DNA of 64,000 nucleotides from Candidatus Reidiella endopervernicosa (GCF_013343005.1 NZ_CP054491.1:2276501-2340500), one strand, 5' to 3'; positions 18,416 to 28,461 are shown, counted from the stretch's first letter. Notes: generated by a model from the sequence alone, not told the origin. Numbers and translations: made by a program.

Positions 18416-20179
18416 TCAGTAGACCCGCTCCTTGGGTGGGAAGGAGTCAACCGAGACCGGTTTGAGCCGAACCGGTTTATAGTCGACCTGACGATCATCG
18501 TGGAAGTAGAGAGAGTGTTTCATCCAGTTCACATCATCACGATCGGGGTAGTCAATTCGAGAGTGGGCACCTCGGCTCTCGGTGCGCGCCAGGGCGGAGC
18601 TAACGGTGGCCAATGCCAGGCCCATCAGGTTCTCAAGCTCCATCGCCTCGACACGTGCCGTGTTAAACACCCGGCTGTGATCATGTAACGCAACCTGATC
18701 CATACGTTGCTCGAGCTCACTCACCTTCTCTAGCCCCTCGCGCAGAACCTCTTCGGTACGGAATACGCCACAGTATGTCTCCATGGCTTGCTGTAGTTCA
18801 CTCCGCAGTCCATCGACGGTTTCACTACCATCGGTTCGATCCCAGCGCTCCAGACGTGCCATCGCCTGATCGACGCTCGCCTGATTGAGTGGGCGATGGT
18901 GTCGGTTGTGCTTCAGGTGATCAATGATGTGGTTGGCCGCCGCGCGACCAAAGACCAAAATATCGAGCAGCGAGTTACCACCAAGACGGTTGGCCCCGTG
19001 TACCGATACACAGGCACACTCCCCTGCAGCATAGAGCCCAGGGACCGGCTCTTCGGGTGCCGTATCGAGAGGTGTCACGACCTGGCCGAAGCGGTTGGTC
19101 GGAATGCCACCCATGGTGTAGTGGGCGGTAGGTGCAACTGGAATGGGGGCATCGATCGGATCGATATGGGCAAAGGTCATCGAGAGATCACGGATGCCGG
19201 GCAGACGTTTACGGATCACCTCTTCACCAACGTGATCGACCTTGAGCAGTACGTGATCCTTTTCAGGGCCACAGCCTCGCCCTTCGCGCAGCTCAATGGC
19301 GATGGCTCGACTCACCACGTCGCGACTGGCAAGATCTTTGGCACGTGGTGCATATCGCTCCATAAAGCGCTCGCCCTCGCCATTGACTAGATAGCCACCC
19401 TCACCCCGCGTTCCCTCAGAAATCAACATCCCCTTGCCGGCGATACCGGTCGGGTGGAACTGGAAGAACTCCATATCCTGGACTGGAATACCGGCACGTA
19501 GCGCCATCGCAATGCCATCGCCGGTGTTGATCAGTGCGTTGGTATTGGTGCGGAACAGCTGCCCTGCCCCACCGGTGGCGATCAGAGTGGTCTTCGCCTC
19601 GATAATCATCGGCTCACCGCTGGCGATATCGAACACCAGCGCACCTAAGATATTACCCTCATCGTCCTTGAGCAGATCGACCGCAAAGTACTCATCGAAG
19701 AAGTGGGTGCGCGATTTGATATTCTGCTGGTAGAGCGAATGGAGTATGGCGTGGCCGGTTCGGTCGGCCGCCGCACAGGTACGCGCCACCTGCTCACCAC
19801 CAAAGTCGCGACTCTGACCACCAAAGGGGCGCTGATAGATCTTGCCGTTATCGAGTCGTGAGAAGGGGACGCCGAAGTGCTCCAGCTCATAGACGATTCG
19901 CGGAGCGGCACGGCACATATACTCGATCGCGTCCTGATCACCGAGGTAGTCACTCCCCTTGACCGTGTCGAACATATGCCAGTGCCAGTTATCGGGCAGT
20001 ACATTGGCCAACGCCGCATTAACCCCACCCTGTGCCGCGACGGTATGTGAGCGTGTCGGGAATACCTTGGAGACCACTGCGACATGGGCCTCGGCCCGAG
20101 CCAGCTGCAGCGCTGCACGCAGACCACCGCCGCCGGCTCCGATGATCAAGGTATCAAACTTGCGATGCGCAATTGTCAT
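18416..20179 (-). CDS. sdhA: Succinate dehydrogenase flavoprotein subunit
   Basis: 587 residues. It oxidises succinate to fumarate. The FAD motif [15 protein letters not shown], the flavinylation His in SHTVAAQGG, the [10 protein letters not shown] segment and the [10 protein letters not shown] active-site region are intact, and the Arg-containing [10 protein letters not shown] is near the C-terminus. It overlaps sdhD by 4 bases. The order is C-D-A-B followed by the assembly factor sdhE. Confidence 0.98.
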   Translation of the reverse strand: MTIAHRKFDTLIIGAGGGGLRAALQLARAEAHVAVVSKVFPTRSHTVAAQGGVNAALANVLPDNWHWHMFDTVKGSDYLGDQDAIEYMCRAAPRIVYELEHFGVPFSRLDNGKIYQRPFGGQSRDFGGEQVARTCAAADRTGHAILHSLYQQNIKSRTHFFDEYFAVDLLKDDEGNILGALVFDIASGEPMIIEAKTTLIATGGAGQLFRTNTNALINTGDGIAMALRAGIPVQDMEFFQFHPTGIAGKGMLISEGTRGEGGYLVNGEGERFMERYAPRAKDLASRDVVSRAIAIELREGRGCGPEKDHVLLKVDHVGEEVIRKRLPGIRDLSMTFAHIDPIDAPIPVAPTAHYTMGGIPTNRFGQVVTPLDTAPEEPVPGLYAAGECACVSVHGANRLGGNSLLDILVFGRAAANHIIDHLKHNRHHRPLNQASVDQAMARLERWDRTDGSETVDGLRSELQQAMETYCGVFRTEEVLREGLEKVSELEQRMDQVALHDHSRVFNTARVEAMELENLMGLALATVSSALARTESRGAHSRIDYPDRDDVNWMKHSLYFHDDRQVDYKPVRLKPVSVDSFPPKERVY

Positions 20180-20511
20180 CCCGCCCCCAGTAATATTTTA
20201 AATACCCAGACCGCCTCACCCAGTAACAGCGCCATTAATAGTGTCAGCATCAGCAGTCGTAACAGGGTTGGATGGATATAGTCGAGTATGACATCGCGAA
20301 TACCGACCCAGGCATGAAGCAGTAGCGCGATAAAGAAGAGCGAGAAGGTGATCGTCTGCAGTGGAGATGCCATCCACTCCTGCCAACCATCAAAGGAGAG
20401 AAACGGGTCGATGGCGAGGATGAGTAGCAGATAGATTAGAAAGAGTGCGATGTAGATCGCGCTGATGCGCTGCACCAGCCAGGCATTCATCCCCTGCGCA
20501 CCGTGACTCAT
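20176..20511 (-). CDS. sdhD: Succinate dehydrogenase membrane anchor SdhD
   Basis: 111 residues from the ATG at 20511, giving the typical [18 protein letters not shown] start. Three membrane helices are visible (about 19-38, 48-70 and 84-106), with the heme/quinone-side His in [11 protein letters not shown]. It overlaps sdhC by 4 bases and sdhA by 4 bases. Confidence 0.95.
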   Translation of the reverse strand: MSHGAQGMNAWLVQRISAIYIALFLIYLLLILAIDPFLSFDGWQEWMASPLQTITFSLFFIALLLHAWVGIRDVILDYIHPTLLRLLMLTLLMALLLGEAVWVFKILLGAG

Positions 20512-20879
20512 ATTAAAACTCCGGCGATCATCAACGTCAGGATCAGGGCAGCAATAACAACCCACCAGGCACTGCGTCGACTCGACTCCTTCTCAATACC
20601 AATGTCGATATCGATAAGCAGAAAGCGGATACCGGCCAGTAGATGGTGAATGAGAGCCCAGAGCATCGACAGCATCACCAACAGTGAGATGGGATGACTC
20701 AAGATGGAGAGCACCTGGTTATAACCGCTGCTATCGCGCAGCGAGAGTCCCAACAGATAGATCGAAGCGGGAATAGCGAGAAACATCAACACACCGCTGG
20801 CGCGGTGCAGAACAGAGACCCAGGCAGTTGCGGGTAGCGTAATCTTGAAGAGATTAAGGTAGACCGGACGACGCTGCAT
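20508..20879 (-). CDS. sdhC: Succinate dehydrogenase cytochrome b556 subunit
   Basis: 123 residues. It has the RPVYLNLFKI opening, the quinone-site SVLHRASGVLMF segment, the heme-ligand region HHLLAGIRFLLID and three membrane helices. It is the first gene of sdhCDAB-sdhE-ygfX, with GGAG upstream of its ATG in the 198-bp gap shared with divergent ygfZ. Confidence 0.96.
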   Translation of the reverse strand: MQRRPVYLNLFKITLPATAWVSVLHRASGVLMFLAIPASIYLLGLSLRDSSGYNQVLSILSHPISLLVMLSMLWALIHHLLAGIRFLLIDIDIGIEKESSRRSAWWVVIAALILTLMIAGVLI

Positions 20880-21017
20880 ACTACTGACTACTCCTTGAAT
20901 TGATCGATTAGCGGGTCGTTGGTACTCACTGCCTATAGCTTTAGCATAGATTGAAGCACATTAATATTTCCTCCCCCGATGAGCACTGAATTCCCCCTCT
21001 ATCAGAGGTGTATTGAG

Positions 21018-21050
21018 CTGACATTGTGGACTCGATTGCATAGAATCGAG
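21018..21050 (+). promoter_or_regulatory. Sigma-70 promoter of ygfZ with overlapping palindrome
   Basis: CTGACA (21018-21023) and TAGAAT (21041-21046), 17-bp spacer: each hexamer matches consensus at five of six positions. A perfect inverted repeat, CTCGATT/AATCGAG (21031-21050), covers the -10 element, as an operator would. The predicted transcription start is about 25 bp before the ygfZ ATG. Confidence 0.6.
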
Positions 21051-21077
21051 CAATACCTATTGCCTGAGAGCGAAACG

Positions 21078-22118
21078 ATGAATTCTGAATGGAATAGCTT
21101 TTTACAGAGCGCGAAAGCACAGTTTGATGACACAGGCACGGTGAGTGGATTTGAAGACACCCCATCACCTACAGACAACCTGATCTGCGATCTTAGCCAT
21201 TTCGGCACCATCCGAGTTGAGGGTGAAGAGGCGCGTGACTATCTGCAGAATCAGTTCACCAACGATATGCGTGAAGTCGATGAGAATATCGGTCAACTCA
21301 GCGCCTACTGCAGCGCCAAGGGGCGCATGCTGGCGATCTTCACCATCTATCAGCACAACGACGCCTTCTATCTGAAGCTACCTCGTCCACTGGTCGAACC
21401 GATTCTTAAGCGCCTGCAGATGTTTATTCTCCGCGCCAAGGTCACACTGACAGATCTCAGCGACGAGCTGATTCGAATAGGCGTTAGTGGTGATGCCTGC
21501 CAACAGCAATTAAAGAGCATAATGGGCGAGCTACCCGAGAACGATTTTGCAGTAACCCACAACTCCGTCTCCATCCAGCGAATTCCATCAACATCACCGC
21601 GTTATGAGATATGTGGTGACGTCGAAGCGGTAAAAACGCTCTGGCAACAACTCAGTGACGCGGTACCCACAGGGGCCGATGGTTGGGAGCTGCTCGATAC
21701 TGAGGCGGGTCTACCTCAAATCTTCACCGAGACCTTCGAGGCATTCGTGCCACAGATGGTCAATCTACAGCTGGTCGAGGGTGTCAGTTTCCGCAAGGGT
21801 TGTTACCCAGGCCAGGAGGTGGTGGCACGCATGCAGTACCTAGGTAAGCTCAAACGTCGCATGTACCTCGCCCATGTCGATAGTTCAGCGGCCCCATCTC
21901 CTGGTGATGAGCTGTTTGACCCAGAGTCAGAGTCCAATCAGGGTTCCGGTAAAGTGGTCCGAGTAGCCCCACACCCTGAAGGTGGTCACTCTCTGCTGGT
22001 CGTCACCCAGATCAGCAGTGCCGAGGCCGACCGACTTCAACTCACCGATGCAGAGGGCCCTACACTGAGCATCAATGATCTGCCCTACCCGTTTGAGATC
22101 GAAGAAGCTGCATCGTAA
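21078..22118 (+). CDS. ygfZ: Tetrahydrofolate-binding iron-sulfur cluster protein YgfZ
   Basis: About 346 residues from the ATG at 21078 (GAGAG upstream); the open frame to 20979 runs across the promoter and is rejected. The family signature KGCYPGQEVVARM, with the conserved Cys, is near residue 240, and the GcvT-like fold is visible. It supports synthesis or repair of Fe-S enzymes using folate. It is divergent from sdhC, so an Fe-S maturation factor sits beside an Fe-S enzyme operon. Confidence 0.95.
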   Translation: MNSEWNSFLQSAKAQFDDTGTVSGFEDTPSPTDNLICDLSHFGTIRVEGEEARDYLQNQFTNDMREVDENIGQLSAYCSAKGRMLAIFTIYQHNDAFYLKLPRPLVEPILKRLQMFILRAKVTLTDLSDELIRIGVSGDACQQQLKSIMGELPENDFAVTHNSVSIQRIPSTSPRYEICGDVEAVKTLWQQLSDAVPTGADGWELLDTEAGLPQIFTETFEAFVPQMVNLQLVEGVSFRKGCYPGQEVVARMQYLGKLKRRMYLAHVDSSAAPSPGDELFDPESESNQGSGKVVRVAPHPEGGHSLLVVTQISSAEADRLQLTDAEGPTLSINDLPYPFEIEEAAS

Positions 22119-22161
22119 ACGCAATGGTTTGTAACCCAACCAATATAAAGGGGCCATCACG

Positions 22162-23001
22162 GTGGATACCAAAGAGGATTTCATCGCCGAAATCGAAGCT
22201 GACTTAGCCAATAACACACTGGTTCTACCTACTCTGCCTGAGGTTGCGCTCAAGGCACGCGATACTGTTGAAGATCCAGAGTGTAGTGTCACTGAAGTGG
22301 CTGCTATTACCGCAACCGATCCCTCGCTATCAGCGCGTCTGCTTCAAGTGGCTAATAGCCCTCTCTATCGCGCCCGTGCACCGATTGAAAACCTGAAAAC
22401 GGCGATCTCGCGAATGGGGCTGACAACGACGCGCAACCTGATTACCAGTCTGGTGATGCAACAGATGTTTCAGGCGACCAGTGAGGCACTCGATACGCGG
22501 TTACGCACCCTCTGGGAACACCATGTCAACGTGGCTGCCATCTCTCGAGTTCTGGCGATGGCCTTTCCCCATCTCGATCCCGATGAGGCACTGCTGGCAG
22601 GCCTGATTCACGATATCGGCGCACTGCCCGTACTCTCAAAGGCGGAAGGGTATCGCACCATGATCAAAAACATCGAGCTTCTTGATCGGTGCGTCAGAGA
22701 ATTACACACAGATCTGGGGCGGAAGATTCTACAATCGTGGCAGTTTCCCCAGGAGTTGATCGATGTGGCGGCGAATCATGAGGATATCACTCGTGACCAT
22801 GATGGGCCGGTCGACTACACAGATCTGGTCATCGTCGCCAATCTGCAGAGCTATGCAGGCACCGATCATCCGTTGGCCTCTGTCGATGGCTCTACTGTTC
22901 CAGCCTTTGACAAGGTCGGCATTGAGCCGGAGATTCACATCGGTGATATCGATGACAACGCCGAACAGATCGAGGCGGTCCAGAGTATTCTGCTCGGTTA
23001 A
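22162..23001 (+). CDS. HDOD-domain signalling protein
   Basis: 279 residues from a GTG start with AAAGGGG upstream. The HDOD domain covers about 15-210: LPTLPEVALKARD, TDPSLSARLLQVANS, AISRMGLTTTRNL, and the HD-like LLAGLIHDIGALP. No output domain (GGDEF, EAL, or receiver) is attached. HDOD proteins scaffold signalling, chemotaxis or c-di-GMP control; the specific role is unknown. It lies 43 bp after ygfZ and convergent with the HIT-type enzyme gene. Confidence 0.9.
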   Translation: MDTKEDFIAEIEADLANNTLVLPTLPEVALKARDTVEDPECSVTEVAAITATDPSLSARLLQVANSPLYRARAPIENLKTAISRMGLTTTRNLITSLVMQQMFQATSEALDTRLRTLWEHHVNVAAISRVLAMAFPHLDPDEALLAGLIHDIGALPVLSKAEGYRTMIKNIELLDRCVRELHTDLGRKILQSWQFPQELIDVAANHEDITRDHDGPVDYTDLVIVANLQSYAGTDHPLASVDGSTVPAFDKVGIEPEIHIGDIDDNAEQIEAVQSILLG

Positions 23002-23021
23002 CTATCGTTGAGCCAGTTTGG

Positions 23022-24059
23022 CTATTTCAGACTGGTCTCTGCCAGCGCCTGTTCAATGGTATTGCTATCGAGACGCTCAAAATCATCACGATTGAAGGTC
23101 AACATCCCACCCGACATCTCGCACCATGTCAGACCACTACTCCAGGCCGGCACGGGGTGAGTTCCCTGCGAAAGCCGTGGAAAACAGTAGAGTCTGCCAG
23201 GTAGATAGAGCAGATTGTAGGGAATCTCCTGCTGATGAAATTCTTCGATTCGTTGCCAGGCTACATCTGCATCATCAAAGCGTTCACACCGTGCTGGATA
23301 GGCTCGCCCACCACCGTTGTGTTGCCACTGCGATGAGGCAACCGGCATCGGCGTCTCACGAATAAACATCTGCAGATGGAGATGGTTGATCGATGCCAGT
23401 GCGCCATAGGCGTTATAGCCGATGCCAACACCCGGAATCGAGTCGGCAAGTGATTCGACAACTTGCCAGCTATAGCGATGATCCACCTCGGTCAGAAACT
23501 GCGGCAGGCCTCGGTTTCGTTCCGGAACCAGCAGCGTATGTAGTTCAGCGAAGGGGTATTTATTGTAGAAGAGTGAGATCTCACGCCCCATCAAATCCCC
23601 CTCCCAGAGTTTCTCACTCTGCAGAAAGGGTTTGTTGAAGTTAAAACAGTTTTTATCGTATTCGGCTCGAATGCCAGTCGTTGCCTCAGCGGTCAGGCGT
23701 CGTGGACGAAACGCCCTCAGGTGGTTGAACTGAACATTCCAACCATCAATCGATCTATCCTCAGTAATATCGAGCGCCTCGAATCCGATTGCAGCCATTT
23801 TCAGAAAAACCAGCAGGTCCTCATCGCTATCGGTAATCTGATAGCCCTTCTCCAGCATCTGCTGGTAAAACCCCATTTTGGCGGTGAAGAGTGCTCGCAG
23901 ATCGCCCTCCATCACCCGATAGATATCGTGATCGAAGGTTGCGTTAGCGCAGGCGAGAATAAAGGTTCCGAGCCCCTCATTGCCCAGCATCGTAAAGAGA
24001 CCCGCTTCAAAGGCTGAGCGAAAGTTTGTGCTGGAGCTAAAGAGGTCACTCTGTTTCAC
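23022..24059 (-). CDS. HIT-superfamily nucleotidyltransferase/phosphorylase-like enzyme
   Basis: 345 residues. The catalytic histidine triad appears as NHLHLQMF (about residues 222-229), the form used by GalT, Apa and GDP-hexose phosphorylase-type enzymes, and an N-terminal region FNKPFLQSEKLWEG fits the substrate-binding part. The substrate is not clear from sequence; galactose-1-phosphate uridylyltransferase is less likely because the Zn-ligand pattern is not visible. It follows greB with 24 bp spacing and converges on the HDOD gene. Confidence 0.7.
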   Translation of the reverse strand: MKQSDLFSSSTNFRSAFEAGLFTMLGNEGLGTFILACANATFDHDIYRVMEGDLRALFTAKMGFYQQMLEKGYQITDSDEDLLVFLKMAAIGFEALDITEDRSIDGWNVQFNHLRAFRPRRLTAEATTGIRAEYDKNCFNFNKPFLQSEKLWEGDLMGREISLFYNKYPFAELHTLLVPERNRGLPQFLTEVDHRYSWQVVESLADSIPGVGIGYNAYGALASINHLHLQMFIRETPMPVASSQWQHNGGGRAYPARCERFDDADVAWQRIEEFHQQEIPYNLLYLPGRLYCFPRLSQGTHPVPAWSSGLTWCEMSGGMLTFNRDDFERLDSNTIEQALAETSLK

Positions 24060-24083
24060 GTGGGGCCTTCACTCTGATAATGG

Positions 24084-24593
24084 TTACTGCTGAAATGGTT
24101 TGTAACTGACATCGACGATATAGAACTCCGCCTCACCCGAGGGGAGTTTTACGGTGAATGAATCATCGATACGACGCTTCATCATGGCACGAGCCATCGG
24201 TGAGTCCATGCTGATATAACGTTCATCCATATCGAACTCATCGGGTCCAACGACGCGATAGGAACGCTCATCACCCGTCTCGTTTTCAAGTCTGACCCAG
24301 GCACCAAAAAATATCGTGCGAGGATCATCGGGTTCACCCTCAACAACCGCGATGTTTTCGAGTCGTTTCCTTAAAAAACGGACTCGGCGGTCAATCTCTC
24401 CGAGCTGTTTTTTTCGATAGATATACTCAGCGTTTTCCGAGCGATCTCCCTCTGCTGCCGCTGCTGAGAGTGCCGCTGTCACCTCGGGGCGCTTCTTGCG
24501 CCAGAGAAAGTCGAGCTCCTCATCGAGCTTCTGCTTTCCCTCGGGAGTGATGTACTTCGATCCCGGTTTCTGCGGCGGACGATACCTACCCAT
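24084..24593 (-). CDS. greB: Transcription elongation factor GreB
   Basis: 169 residues. The N-terminal coiled coil reads ITPEGKQKLDEELDFLW and carries the acidic tip GDRSENAEY that enters the polymerase secondary channel; the C-terminal FKBP-like domain contains ISMDSPMARAMMKR. The KPGSKYITPEG start is typical of GreB rather than GreA. It rescues backtracked RNA polymerase. It lies 17 bp after lysS, so it is probably in the prfB-lysS-greB unit. Confidence 0.95.
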   Translation of the reverse strand: MGRYRPPQKPGSKYITPEGKQKLDEELDFLWRKKRPEVTAALSAAAAEGDRSENAEYIYRKKQLGEIDRRVRFLRKRLENIAVVEGEPDDPRTIFFGAWVRLENETGDERSYRVVGPDEFDMDERYISMDSPMARAMMKRRIDDSFTVKLPSGEAEFYIVDVSYKPFQQ

Positions 24594-24610
24594 CTTGATC
24601 TGAGATGTTG

Positions 24611-26104
24611 TTACTCAACCGCACGCATATGGGGGAAGAGCAGTACGTCACGGATCGAGGGTGAGTCGGTGAAGAGCATGACCAGACGATCGATACCGAT
24701 CCCCTCTCCCGCTGTCGGTGGCATACCGTGCTCCAGCGCGCAGATGTAGTCGGCGTCGTAGTGCATCGCCTCATCATCGCCAGCATCCTTCTCAGCAACC
24801 TGCATCTGGAATCGCTCGGCCTGATCCTCGGCGTCGTTAAGCTCGGAGAAGCCGTTGGCAATCTCACGGCCACCGACAAAGAACTCAAAACGATCTGTGA
24901 CAAAGGGGTCGTTGTCGCTACGACGTGCCAGTGGTGAAACTTCGGTCGGGTAAGCGGTAATAAAGGTAGGGTCCTTGAGGCGATGCTCAACGGTCTTCTC
25001 AAAGATCTCAATCTGAACCTTGCCCAGGCCATAACCATCCTTGAGCGGGATCTCGAGCTTTTCTGCAATGGCACGTGCCTGATCCATATCATCGAGCTGG
25101 GCATCAGTTAGCTCGGGATTGAAGTGAAGGATCGACTCTTTGACCGTCATACGTGTAAAGGATTTTCCAAAGTCGTACTCCTCACCCTGATAGGTGATCT
25201 TGGTAGAGCCGATCACATCTTCAGCAATGCCACGCAGCAGTGCCTCGGTCTGATCCATCAGGTCGTGATAGGTGGCGTAGGCCTCATAAAACTCGACCAT
25301 GGTGAACTCGGGATTGTGACGCGTCGAAAGGCCTTCGTTACGGAAATTACGATTAATTTCATAGACACGCTCAAAGCCACCGACAACCAGCCGTTTCAAA
25401 TAGAGCTCTGGCGCGATGCGCATGAAGAGCTCCATATCGAGTGCATTATGGAAGGTGCTGAAGGGGCGTGCTGTGGCACCACCCGGTATCGCCTGCATCA
25501 TCGGTGTCTCGACCTCAAGAAAACCACGAGAGTCGAAGAATTTTCGCATGTAGCTGATGACCGCCGAACGCACACGGAAGGTATCCCGAGTCACATCACT
25601 CATAATCAGATCGACATAACGCTGACGGTAACGCGCCTCGGTATCGGTCAGTCCATGCCACTTATCAGGCAGTGGACGTAGTGCCTTGGTCAGCAGTTTG
25701 AGCGAATCGACCTTAACGGAAAGTTCGCCAGTCTTGGTCTTGAACAGTGCGCCCTCAGCACCAATAATGTCACCGATATCCCACTTCTTGAACTGTTCGT
25801 TGTAGAGCCCTTCTGGAAGTGAATCGCGCTGAACAAAAAGCTGAATGCGCCCCGACATATCCTGCAGGGTGGCAAAACTCGCCTTACCCATCACGCGTTT
25901 GAGCATCATGCGGCCCGCTACCGCAACACGGATCGGTGTCGCCTCCAGCGCTTCGTTATCCTTCTCGCCATACTCAGCATGGAGTTCGGCCGCAACCACG
26001 TTGCGACGGAAATCATTAGGGAAGGCGACACCATTTTCGCGGATATCGGATAGCTTGCGACGACGCTCGGCTATCAGCTTATTTTCGTCCTGCTGTTCAC
26101 TCAT
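24611..26104 (-). CDS. lysS: Lysyl-tRNA synthetase, class II
   Basis: 497 residues. The N-terminal OB-fold anticodon-binding domain (about 60-150) is followed by class II motifs: motif 1 around [13 protein letters not shown], motif 2 [13 protein letters not shown] and motif 3 [14 protein letters not shown] near the C-terminus. It charges tRNA-Lys. It is 33 bp downstream of prfB, the standard prfB-lysS pairing. Confidence 0.98.
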   Translation of the reverse strand: MSEQQDENKLIAERRRKLSDIRENGVAFPNDFRRNVVAAELHAEYGEKDNEALEATPIRVAVAGRMMLKRVMGKASFATLQDMSGRIQLFVQRDSLPEGLYNEQFKKWDIGDIIGAEGALFKTKTGELSVKVDSLKLLTKALRPLPDKWHGLTDTEARYRQRYVDLIMSDVTRDTFRVRSAVISYMRKFFDSRGFLEVETPMMQAIPGGATARPFSTFHNALDMELFMRIAPELYLKRLVVGGFERVYEINRNFRNEGLSTRHNPEFTMVEFYEAYATYHDLMDQTEALLRGIAEDVIGSTKITYQGEEYDFGKSFTRMTVKESILHFNPELTDAQLDDMDQARAIAEKLEIPLKDGYGLGKVQIEIFEKTVEHRLKDPTFITAYPTEVSPLARRSDNDPFVTDRFEFFVGGREIANGFSELNDAEDQAERFQMQVAEKDAGDDEAMHYDADYICALEHGMPPTAGEGIGIDRLVMLFTDSPSIRDVLLFPHMRAVE

Positions 26105-26137
26105 TATTCATCTCTCTACTCTTGCGTAGCCCGGTCT

Positions 26138-27236
26138 CTACAGACCGCTCTTTAAACTTGCTTCAATAAAATCATCCAGGTCGCCATCGAGTACCGCCTG
26201 GGTGTTACCGGTCTCAACCCCGGTACGAAGATCCTTAATGCGCGACTGGTCGAGCACATAGGAGCGGATCTGACTGCCCCAGCCGATGTCGGACTTGGTC
26301 TCTTCCAGCGCCTGCGACTCCGCACTGCGCTTCTGCATCTCCAGCTCATAGAGCTTCGCCTTGAGCTGCTTCATCGCCTGGTCCTTGTTTTTGTGCTGTG
26401 AGCGGTCGTTCTGACACTGCACCACGGTACCCGTGGGATTGTGGGTAATTCGAACTGCTGACTCGGTGCGATTGACGTGCTGACCACCCGCCCCCGAGGC
26501 ACGATAGACATCGATACGCAGATCGGCTGGATTGATATCGATATCGATATTGTCATCGATCTCGGGTGATACAAAGACCGAGGCAAATGAGGTGTGGCGG
26601 CGGTTGCCGGAATCGAAGGGTGATTTTCTCACCAGGCGATGTACGCCGATCTCGGTACGCAACCAGCCGAAGGCGTACTCACCCTCAAAACGGATCGTGG
26701 CAGACTTTATACCCGCCACCTCACCATCGGAGACTTCCATAAGCTCGGTCTTGAAACCACGTCGCTCACCCCATCGCAGATACATACGTAGCAGGATATT
26801 GGCCCAGTCCTGCGCCTCGGTACCACCAGAGCCGGCCTGGATATCAACATAGGCGCTATTGGGATCGGTCTCGCCGGAGAACATGCGACGGAACTCAAGT
26901 TCGACCAGCTCTGTCTCAGCCTTCTCGAGATCGTCGATCACGGCATCCAGGCTCTCCTGATCATCCTCTTCACCCGCCATCTCGAGTAGATCTGAGGAGT
27001 CGTTGAGAATTGCATCGAGATTAAGGATCGTTTCAACCACCTTCGCTAGCTGGGAGCGCTCGCGCCCTAACTCCTGCGCACGTTCCGGCTCGTTCCAGAC
27101 AGCGGGATCTTCTAGTTCGCGTTTGACCTCTGTTAGGCGCTCACTACGGACTTCGAAGTCAAAGGTACCCCCTAAGGGCATCTGTACGCCCACGCATCTC
27201 TTTGATTTTTTGAATGTATTGGTTGATTTCCAGCAT
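26138..27236 (-). CDS. prfB: Peptide chain release factor 2 (with programmed +1 frameshift)
   Basis: Two frames joined: codons 1-25 from the ATG at 27236 end at an in-frame TGA (27161-27159), and the main frame continues after a +1 shift to 26138. RF2 recognises UAA and UGA; the GGQ motif lies in [14 protein letters not shown] and the SPF stop-recognition motif in [12 protein letters not shown]. The frameshift makes RF2 synthesis self-limiting. It starts the prfB-lysS-greB unit. Confidence 0.97.
27158..27173 (-). promoter_or_regulatory. prfB: prfB programmed +1 frameshift site
   Basis: On the - strand, AGGGGG (27173-27168) stands 3 bases before CTT TGA C. This is the classic arrangement in which the internal Shine-Dalgarno-like stretch and slow UGA decoding push the ribosome one base forward. 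It allows the product to continue as L-D-F-E-V. Confidence 0.95.
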
Positions 27237-27371
27237 TACGATATCCGTAGCTTAGTCTTGGCAAGAAAGCGCCGAATAATACTACAGACGGGGCATAGGG
27301 TGAACGGATTAATCGTAGTCAGCGCTGTGATGTACAGCCGCGAGGGATATAGAGTTGGACTTGAATGGTAA

Positions 27372-27650
27372 CTAGCGTGATGAAGACTCACAGATTGGAG
27401 CCATTTTCCCATTCTTATCACGCTTACAATTGAAGCCACACTCGTAGTCGCCACCTCTTAACCTGTTGGAGGCTTTCATCTTTAGTACCACTTCAATTCG
27501 ACACTCCTTGAGGGTCTCATAGTTACCAACATAGGCGTAGTTACTCAGATCATAACGGTCGGTATAGACAAAGCCATGCCACTGGTCGTTGTTGCATCCT
27601 GAGAGCAGAAGTGTAGAAGCGATAGCTGTGAGCAGAAGAGCAGTTTTCAT
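27372..27650 (-). CDS. Small predicted lipoprotein
   Basis: 92 residues from the ATG at 27650. A signal peptide MKTALLLTAIASTLLLSGC ends in a lipobox (LSGC), so the protein is likely lipid-anchored. The mature part contains six further residues typical of disulfide pairing or metal binding (Cys in LKECRIEV, YECGFNCKR and PICESS). I do not recognise a family. It sits between prfB and an AT-rich stretch, transcribed away from it. Confidence 0.65.
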   Translation of the reverse strand: MKTALLLTAIASTLLLSGCNNDQWHGFVYTDRYDLSNYAYVGNYETLKECRIEVVLKMKASNRLRGGDYECGFNCKRDKNGKMAPICESSSR

Positions 27651-27686
27651 CAATATTTCATTTCTAGGTAGTCTAATGGGATTCAT

Positions 27687-28024
27687 TTACTTGTTGCAGA
27701 TTATAGCGGCTAAGTTAAAAAGTTTCTTTAATCCCTTATGTAACTTATTGAGTTTAAAGTGAGTATAAAAAAGTAGTGCCATATTTACACATGGGTAGTG
27801 TGGTTTACATGCTCATCATTTATGAATCATTAGTTTGAGTTTGAGCGCATCTAGCGATACGACAGCTCATAATTTATACCCAACAATTTTGCACAATTTA
27901 ACAAATAATCTTTTTTATCATTCAGTTAGAAGATATTGATCAAATCGAAATTAAAGTGTGAACATGGTCACACTTTTTTATAAGAAATGTCATTCTAAAC
28001 GCCTATTTCATTAATTCTACTTAT
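27687..28024. other. AT-rich intergenic stretch
   Basis: About 340 bp without a credible gene, clearly richer in A and T than the flanking prfB and infA genes. It holds an intrinsic terminator on the + strand at 27953-27979 with no annotated gene before it. Several TATA-like segments are present, but no promoter stands out. Confidence 0.6.
27953..27979 (+). terminator. Orphan intrinsic terminator
   Basis: Stem AAAGTGTGA/TCACACTTT with a six-base loop, followed by a run of T, reading on the + strand. No + strand gene precedes it for several kilobases, so it may end a short RNA starting within 27690-27950, or stop antisense transcription. Confidence 0.65.
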
Positions 28025-28159
28025 ATGGCTTGTGCCCACCCAACCACTAAACCACAAGATATTGTGGCAATCATCAATGAAAGGGCTAAAATTTACTCTG
28101 AGTAAGGCGATAACATTGATGTAGATGTAACGGATTACGCAGTTTTCCACCGTCACTAG
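28025..28159 (+). pseudogene. Decayed small ORF upstream of the orphan hypothetical gene
   Basis: ATG 28025 opens 26 codons ending KIYSE before TAA (28103-28105). The same frame then continues with GDNIDVDVTDYAVFHRH to TAG at 28157-28159. The second half reads like ordinary protein, so I interpret it as one 45-residue gene with a nonsense codon, 21 bp ahead of the next gene. No clear ribosome binding site. A real 26-residue peptide is the alternative. Confidence 0.35.
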
Positions 28160-28180
28160 CAACACCTGGAGGCACTAACT

Positions 28181-28411
28181 ATGTTGAGCATGATCTACAG
28201 ACTAGCCAACCAGTTTGAGCAGAAACACGGCGTCCGTCCTAACCTTCTCTACCTGAGTCCCCAGCATCTTGAGCGGTTAAAGAGTGAGTGCCCTGAGGTT
28301 GTCGATCAGAACACGCTCTATCACTTCTTCAAGATTGAGCTTGTTGTGGGGAGAGACGTAATTCACCCGCACGTAGCGTGGTCATCGACCGCATTAAAAC
28401 GCGCCGTGTAG
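28181..28411 (+). CDS. Small conserved-looking hypothetical protein
   Basis: 76 residues, with GGAGG 8 nt before the ATG. The sequence is predicted soluble and helical at the start (MIYRLANQFEQKHG), with a YLSPQHLERLK segment and a C-terminal VVGRDVIHPHVAW. I do not recognise a family. It follows the decayed small ORF and precedes infA in the same direction, in an otherwise AT-rich accessory patch. Confidence 0.6.
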   Translation: MLSMIYRLANQFEQKHGVRPNLLYLSPQHLERLKSECPEVVDQNTLYHFFKIELVVGRDVIHPHVAWSSTALKRAV

Positions 28412-28461
28412 CGGTTATACGTCCCTCTCTCTATACTGATTTCAGGTAGATAAAACGGTGC

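Noticed and set aside
27159-27236. prfB as a broken gene because of its in-frame TGA
   Set aside because: The AGGGGG-CTT-TGA-C site is the known programmed frameshift, so the gene is intact.
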